Assembly (NCBI GenBank): GCA_900491605.1
Contig: UESW01004570.1
Location: 263,369 to 327,368, forward strand
From: Calamus simplicifolius
Taxonomy: Eukaryota > Streptophyta > Magnoliopsida > Arecales > Arecaceae
Direction of reading: 5' to 3'
Length of the DNA: 64,000 nucleotides
Shown: positions 58,308 through 64,000 of the stretch, in pieces
Position numbering within the stretch: the first letter of the stretch is position 1
Layout of the letters: every line of letters starts with the position of its first letter
Position numbers and translations under genes: made by a program
Notes under the pieces: model-generated
The model's database searches: none
What the model was told of the DNA's origin: nothing
The model's input: the letters and a program-made list of their open reading frames with translations, nothing else

Positions 58308-59988
58308 ATGGGGTGCTGAGTGTATTAGTTTTGTTTCTTTTTCTTCTTTTGAGGGGATGGTGAATGGGTTAGATGACAGAACCTTAGCAATTTTTTTAAC
58401 TATTAGAGGAGAATAATCAAAAAGAAAAGAACCGCCATGCGGAGACAATCTTGGACTCATCTTATTACTTTAATAATAAGAACTCCTTTCTCAGAGAGAT
58501 TCATCACTACAAGGAGAAAAGGAAAGGAAAGGAGCAATGGTAGTTTGATCTTCATGGAACTATGTATACAAGAACATCCTAGCCTTTATAAAGTTTAAAC
58601 TCTAGCGACTTCAGGACTTTCTCAACCAATGAGTGACTAAATTATGACTGCTGATTCTTCTGTTACTCAAATAGCATATCAAGCTTATGCTAAAGTTAGG
58701 GCAAAATGGTTAGTTCAGTAATTTCTTGAAGAGACTAAAGTGTGAATTTTAGGATCTTCAGACTCACAGGGATCCTTTATCTCCCAACTCTCCAAGGTAG
58801 AATACCTAATATTGAAAGAAGTATTGTCAAATTTATTGAAGCTAATCTTAGAAGTAGTGCAGCTACAACCTGAATCTGGGTTAAGAATAACAAAGAAGAA
58901 AGGAAAAAAGAAGCTCCCATGGTGTACCATTTGCTGAAAAGCTTTAAAATGCTCCTGTATGTTGTAGAATTAATTTATTTGCTTATTGATGGCTTTTGCC
59001 AGCGGTGAATGCTCATATCAGCTGAAATTTTTTTATATCAATTATCAGCTAGAACAGAATGGAACTGGACCTGGTGCAAGAAGTTCCCATGCCATCACGG
59101 TTGTAGGCCATAAAGCTTATGCCTTCGGGGGCGAGTTTACTCCCCGTGTGCCTGTGGACAACAAACTCCATGTCTTTGATCTCAAGGACCACACTTGGTC
59201 TGTTGCAGATGCTGTAGGTGACATCCCGCCACCACGTGTGGGTGTCACAATGATCGCCATTGGCAATACTATATGTCTTTGGCGGTCGAGACTTGGAACA
59301 CAAGGAGCTTAATGAGCTTTATGCTTTTGACACTTGCACTAATACATGGACGCTACTCACATCCAATGAAGCCAGTCCACCCCACCGGAGCTACCACTCC
59401 ATGGCAGCTGATGAGCAGAGAGTATACATCTTTGGTGGGTGTGGGAATGCTGGCCGGCTAAATGACCTCTGGGCATATGACACTGGTGATCTCCAGTGGA
59501 TCCAGCTCCCATCACCCGGCGAGGGTTGTCACCCTCGAGGTGGCCCTGGGCTGGCTGTTGTCGGAGGGAAGATATGGGTTGTGTATGGATTCTCTGGCAT
59601 CGAGCTTGATGATGTGCACTGCTTTGATCCTATCAGTGAGAAGTGGACAATAGTCGAGACCACCGGTGACAAGCCAAGCCCTCGGAGTGTGTTTTCAACT
59701 GCAGGAATTGGGAAGTATGCGATTATATATGGTGGTGAAATCGACCCAAGTGATCAGGGGCACCTCGGGGCTGGAAAGTTCTCTGCTGAGATCTTTGCGC
59801 TATGTACAGAGACACATGCTTGGAAGAAGTTGGAGTTTTCTGATGCCAGTGAGCATCCAGGGCCTCGTGGCTGGTGTGCATTCTCCTATGGAAAGATAGA
59901 AGGCAAGGAGGGATTACTAGTTTATGGGGGAAATTCACCTACAAATGACCGGCTTGATGACATTTTCTTCCTCACCCCTAGTTTGTAA
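56521..59988 (+). pseudogene. Kelch-repeat NSP5-like pseudogene (copy B)
   Basis: Exon 1 (56521-56543) is 23 nt against 27 nt in copy A: four bases are missing after atggcg, so it reads MASATGS and, when spliced to exon 2 (59049-59988), meets a TAG right at the junction. Exon 2 has lost two bases at about 59270 (actatatg against actatatatg), cutting the frame again; frames 58986-59312 and 59260-59988 overlap there. Apart from that, exon 2 is almost identical to copy A, and the splice sites are kept. Two independent frame-breaking changes make a functional 322-aa protein unlikely. A start inside exon 2 would lack the first Kelch blade. Confidence 0.9.
56544..59048 (+). other. Intron of the Kelch pseudogene
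   Basis: 2.5 kb, GT...AG, close match to the intron of copy A; includes the (CT)n run 58264-58306. No gene. Confidence 0.85.
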
Positions 59989-61029
59989 GAGGTATGTAGA
60001 ATATGGGTACCGTTTTAAGGAGTCAACCTTGTTTGTAGAACTCTTATGATATGTGTGATGGGGTGCTGTAAGGTTATAGTTATGATTGTGTTCTGTGTGT
60101 TTGTGTGACATAGAATAATTGTGAGACATGTAATAAGATATGATTTTCCCATGCCACTTTTCATCGCTTATTCTGATTGTTATCCAACGGAGGTTGCTGT
60201 CCCAATATTTGATAGCAGAGTTTGCAAAACGTTGAAGATGTCTTCTCAATTATATGCAATTGGACCACTCATTATTTGGTTTATAATCTCATCCACAACA
60301 AGCTTTTTGCATTGTACTTCCCGATTCTCTCTATGGACTAGTGGAAATCATCTTGGCCCAGTGAATTCTTTGCTAGGTTTTGGGGAGAGGATTTTTTTGA
60401 TATGTCCCCAAACTTATGTCACATGTCAATAATATTTGTTAAGTTCATGGAGGTATAAATGAGTCGAACACAAACAAGAATCATGATAACCGATTGATCC
60501 CAAAAAAAACTTAGTATTATAGGAAAATGATAGGCGATGCGTATCAGGTCTAATAATATTCAAAATATCTTTCTGGAACAAATGCAACTATGAAATAGTG
60601 GTGCTGGATATTCTGAACGAAATGATATGGAAACCTGAATAAAATTGTAGCCTTCTTGTCAGAGAGGTGGCTGCTAAATTCTGGATGGTGCATTATAGTG
60701 AACTGGAATTTTGGCACATCTAATGCACACGTGATTATAAAAGAAAAAAGAAAAAAGAAAAGGTCCAAGAGTTTTTAGAGTTTGTTTGGAGCAGGACGCA
60801 TGTCTTCCGTATATGAACCTGCTTTTATTTAGAAAAATTATATATATGTTAATGAAGTCCAGTTATAGCGAGGTGTCCAAGTACTGATTTTAAGTGTGGC
60901 TGAAAACCTTCTGTTATTACGTAGCCCTATATCTGCACAAAAGAGGGAAAAGGAAGAAGAAGCAGAAGCAGCAACATAAGCATATGACGCCTTGATGGAA
61001 ATCTTATACGACTATCTTGCTTTTGGCGA
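59989..61029 (+). other. Downstream flank of the Kelch pseudogene
   Basis: Matches 45654-46717 with few changes. No other gene. Confidence 0.6.
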
Positions 61030-61037
61030 GTGCAAAC

Positions 61038-61275
61038 TAGGGCTGAAAATGGGTTGGATAAATTTTGATTGTATTCATATCTGTATTTAAATTTTATTAG
61101 ATTTAGATATTCATTTTTCAGTTTAATCAGATTCGGATTTGAATTCAGATATTTTTAGATATTTAATTTAAAAATTTATCGGATACGAATATAAAAACAA
61201 ATTTACCTATTTTTTTAGATAGGAATACGGATATCCGTTTTGTATTCAATTCTTTAAATTTATATTATTAATTAA
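61038..61275. mobile_element. Left end of the hAT element in copy B
   Basis: GTGCAAAC (61030-61037) and TAGGGCTG repeat the left border of the hAT element at 46726. The match ends at 61275, after 238 bp, and foreign sequence follows. Confidence 0.85.
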
Positions 61276-61439
61276 CGGTTGTGGAAGGCGAAGAGAAGAA
61301 AAAAAAAGAAGAAATGAAATGTGTTGGGGGAGGTAGAATCGTCATTGCATTGATAATCGTGCAAAGGGGCTGAGACCGGCCCCATTCCTTCACCCGCTAC
61401 GATATGCCCCCGAGGAATAAGCTAAACTAATATGATCCG

Positions 61440-62240
61440 TCAGGCCATGCGACCCCTCCGGGCTTCCATAGCTCGGCCTCTTCGGGCTTCCATAGCTCGG
61501 CTTCCCCGAGCTTCCTGTAGCTCGTTTTCCCGAGCCTCCCATGGTTCGGCTTTCCTCGAGCTTTCATAGCTCGTCTCCGAGCTTCCTACAGCTCGTCTTC
61601 CCCGAGCTTCCTATAGCTCGGCTTTCTCCGGGCTTCCATAGCTCGCTTCCCCGAGCTTCTTGTAGCTCGTTTTTCCGAGCCTCCCATGGTTCGGCTTTTC
61701 CCGAGCTTTCATAGCTCGGCCTCTCCGAGCTTCCTACAGCTCGGCTTCCCCGAGCCTCCCATGGTTCGGCTTTCCCCGAGCTTCCTACAGCTCGTCTTCC
61801 CTGAGCCTCCCATGGTTCGGCTTTCCCCAAGCTTCCATAGCTCGGCCTCTTCGAGCTTCCTACAGCTCGCTTCCTCGAGCCTCCCATGGTTCGGCTTTCC
61901 CCGAGCTTCCATAGCTCTCTCCGAGCTTCGCTCGTTTCCCCGAGCCTCCCATGGTTCGGCTTTCCCCGAGCTTCCATAGCTCGGCCTCTCCGAGCTTCCT
62001 ACAGCTCATCTTCCCCGAGCTTCCCATAGCTCGGCTTCCTCCGGGCTTCCATAGCTCGGCTTCCCGAGCGGCTCGGCTTCCCCGAGCTTCCATGGCTAGC
62101 CTCTCGTTTTCCCCGAGCCTCCCATGGTTCGCTTTCCCCGAGCTTCCATAGCTCGGCCTCCCGAGCTTCCGGCTCATCTTCCCCGAGCTTCCATAGCTCG
62201 GCTTCCTCCGGGCTTCCATAGCTCGGCCTTCCTGAGCGAT
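61440..62240. repeat. ctcggc/gagcttcc minisatellite in the LTR
   Basis: Units of about 24 bp, such as gagcttccatagctcggc and gagcctcccatggttcggc, alternate in a higher-order pattern over about 800 bp. Open frames on both strands (up to 144 codons) are repeat readings. Confidence 0.88.
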
Positions 62241-62526
62241 CCATGATTCGATATTCACCTCCGTGGAACCTGACGCGGGAGAGCCTAGACCCATCGTAAC
62301 AGAATCCCAGGCAAAGGATCATGTTGAAGAGTGGTCTAGGACCTAATACAGCTACCTGGGACCTACGCATCTACCAGATCTCAGGCCATCAAGGAGCTCT
62401 CCTAGCCGTCGATCCCTTAACAACAAGATACGGATCCCACCGGCCCCACAACGGCCTGATTCGATTCATCTCCGTATCCTAACAACCTTCGAACCTTCCA
62501 GAAGGCGCTCAAGATCCAGGTGATTG

Positions 62527-62535
62527 CCTATAAAT
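62527..62535 (+). promoter_or_regulatory. TATA box of the Tat-lineage LTR
   Basis: ctataaata lies about 310 bp before the LTR end, followed by a CT-rich stretch. A usual LTR promoter placement. Confidence 0.55.
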
Positions 62536-62848
62536 ACGACACCCCCAGATTCTCTCAGGTATGCGCTCACTGCCCCTGGCTCACTCTCACTCTCTCACTC
62601 TCCCCACTGCTCGTCGGCGCTCCCCTAGAGCTCCCGATCGGCCACCCCTGGAGAGACTCCCCGGAGAGATCCCTCTCCCCATTTTCTGTTGATCACCGAT
62701 CCCCACTGACTTGAGCGTCGGAGGGTCTTCCGGGAGGGCCACCCCCAACGCCTCTCGCGCGAGGACTTCTGTGCAGGTCCGCCCAGGAGGAAGCCCAGAC
62801 CAGGAGATCGACCGCCCGAGTCGGAGGACGGATCCCGGCGGCAACAGA

Positions 62849-62865
62849 TTGGCGCTAGAGGAAGG
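62849..62865 (+). other. Primer-binding-like site of the Tat-lineage element
   Basis: ttggcgctagaggaagg follows the LTR end after two bases. The layout matches the minus element at 18301-18321. The priming tRNA is not assigned. Confidence 0.6.
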
Positions 62866-62931
62866 GCCTCAAGTCCCGTTAAAACTTGAAGAAAGGAGAC
62901 AAGGATCTCGATCTGGAGTAGAACCTCTCCA

Positions 62932-64000
62932 ATGGCTAATCGGAGAAGAGCAACCTCTGAAGCCCAGGACCAGGTCGTCACTCAAAGACCTGATCCGATA
63001 GGCAACACGGCGCCGCAGCCTCCACCAGTTGAGACCCCGTCACCACCAGCCATCCCGGTGACCCAGGACCAGTTCGCCACGCTGGTCCAGCAGGTCCAAG
63101 CCCTGACCCACCTGGTTCAGGAGCGTTTCGCAGCTCCCCTGCTCCGCACCTTCATAGGGAGGCCGCAGCTCCTTCCTCTCCGGCCACCTCCTCCTCTGGT
63201 CCGCATGAAGCCATGGACCCCCCACACCGACCCAGAGGGGACAAACCGGTCCCGCGAGGCGGCTATGACAGGGATCCTCCCAGATCTCGACGAGCCCGGA
63301 CCCTTTCCCCGGTGTCCTCCCACCATGATTCAACGCCGTCCCTGCGCTCTCCCGCCCAGCTCCTCCTCTTACTGCTGAAGAGGAGATCCGTCGACAAATC
63401 CGGGAGATGCGTCAGGAGCTGGACGCCGCCAAGCAGGCCCATCCGCCTCAGCCCAAGGCGGAGCAGGGCATCCCTTTCTCCAAAGGGATCATGGAGGAAG
63501 TGATTCCCTCCCATGTCAAACTACCAGCCGTCGAGCCCTACCACGGCTCTTCTGACCCGGATGATCATCTCAGCAGCTTCCGTCAATAATGATGTTCCAC
63601 GGAGCATCCGACGCGATCCTCTGCCGCGCCTTCCCCTCCACCCTCAGAGGATCTGCCCGAACCTGGTTCAACGCCTTGAAACCAGGTTCCATTGATTCAT
63701 TCGACGAGCTGAGCCATCTTTTTATTGGCCAGTTCGTCAGCAGCCGCCGTCACCGACGGAGATCCGACTCCCTCTCCGAAGTTAAGCAGAGAGAGGGGGA
63801 GTCCTTGAGAAACTATCTTGGCCGCTTCAACAAGGCCATGCTAGAGGTGGACCACCTTAATCATGAGGTGGCTATGTCCGCCTTAGCGGGGAGTTTCGAA
63901 GGAAAGCGACTTCTACCTGGCGATGGAAGTCAGCTACCCCCCAAACCTCTCCGATATGATGGCCCTGGCAGACAAATACGCCAGGGTCGAAGAGTCGCGG
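62932..64000 (+). pseudogene. Tat-lineage Ty3 gag, frameshifted and cut by the window end
   Basis: Start MANRRRATSEAQDQ at 62932, then a Pro-rich N-terminus with VTQDQFATLVQQVQALTHLV. The frame changes before 63400, where MRQELDAAKQAHPPQPKAEQ and LPAVEPYHGSSDPDDHLSSF are open. A one-base loss near 63586 shifts to MMFHGASDAILCRAFPSTL, RGSARTWFNALKPGSI and VKQREGESLRNYLGRFNKAM. Another shift near 63905 gives SDFYLAMEVSYPPNLSDMM and ALADKYARVEESR. These are the standard capsid phrases of Tat/Retand gag. Pol would lie beyond the window. Confidence 0.87.

Larger units (their letters stand above)
52736..61275 (+). repeat. Tandem segmental duplication, copy B
   Basis: It matches copy A from aattaaaccgttagtttcaa to attaattaa, same orientation, about 14.3 kb downstream. 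It carries the foldback element, a broken Kelch gene and 238 bp of the hAT element, then stops against an LTR region. Confidence 0.93.
61276..62846 (+). repeat. Tat-lineage Ty3 LTR (5' LTR, left end not found)
   Basis: The right end is CAACA at 62842-62846, followed by GAT and a primer-binding-like site. A TATA box (62527-62535) and the phrase cactgacttgagcgtcggag (62704-62723) lie in the last 330 bp. The left part is a GC-rich minisatellite. The left TG border is not evident. Confidence 0.7.

Noticed and set aside
59260..59988. The 242-codon open part of Kelch copy B as a functional short protein
   Set aside because: It lacks the N-terminal blade and the spliced message carries an early stop at the exon junction, so a pseudogene is the simpler reading.
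61564..62370. Gly/Ser/Glu-rich minus-strand frames of 123-144 codons
   Set aside because: Readings of the ctcggc/gagcttcc minisatellite, not a gene.

Overview
The window is nuclear DNA of a flowering plant. It holds two spliced single-copy-type plant genes with GT-AG introns, an AT-rich intergenic background, and many nested remnants of plant LTR retrotransposons (Ty3 and Ty1), a LINE, a hAT element and Mutator-like foldback elements. A non-grass monocot such as a palm is my guess from the large introns and the GC-rich Ty3 repeats, but nothing in the sequence proves the species.

Layout. 1-7.7 kb: decayed Athila-type Ty3 sequence. The 3' end of one pol region, one LTR (4797-5999) and then a primer-binding site with a second gag region lie head to tail. 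7.7-15.2 kb: a truncated, frameshifted chromovirus (zinc knuckle, protease, RT, RNase H, integrase, degenerate chromodomain). It is split between RT and RNase H by a solo LTR (9925-11977) with a clear 5-bp target duplication. 15.2-20.1 kb: a minus-oriented, non-coding, GC-rich LTR element of Tat-like style, built largely from minisatellites. 20.1-36.2 kb: the complete gene for the PP2A 65-kDa scaffold subunit A; 12 coding exons splice to exactly 587 codons. 36.4-37.7 kb: a minus-strand LINE remnant (RT and RNase H).

38.4-61.3 kb: a direct tandem duplication of about 8.55 kb, copy A 38367-46949 and copy B 52736-61275. Each copy carries a 1.9-kb foldback element with a 10-bp target duplication, a two-exon Kelch-repeat gene related to nitrile-specifier protein 5, and the start of a hAT element. 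Copy A of the Kelch gene is intact (322 aa). Copy B is a pseudogene: a 4-bp loss in exon 1 and a 2-bp loss in exon 2. The spacer holds the rest of the hAT element, a Tat-like LTR piece, and a minus-strand copia gag with an LTR. 61.3-64 kb: a Tat-lineage Ty3 LTR, primer-binding site and frameshifted gag, running off the window.

Only two genes look functional: the PP2A scaffold subunit (phosphatase regulation) and Kelch copy A. They are separate units, not an operon or pathway. I found no tRNA, rRNA, CRISPR or bacterial-type system. The most interesting structures are the tandem duplication with its one-sided gene decay, the palindromic foldback family, and the minisatellite-built LTR element that ends about 0.5 kb from the PP2A transcription start.
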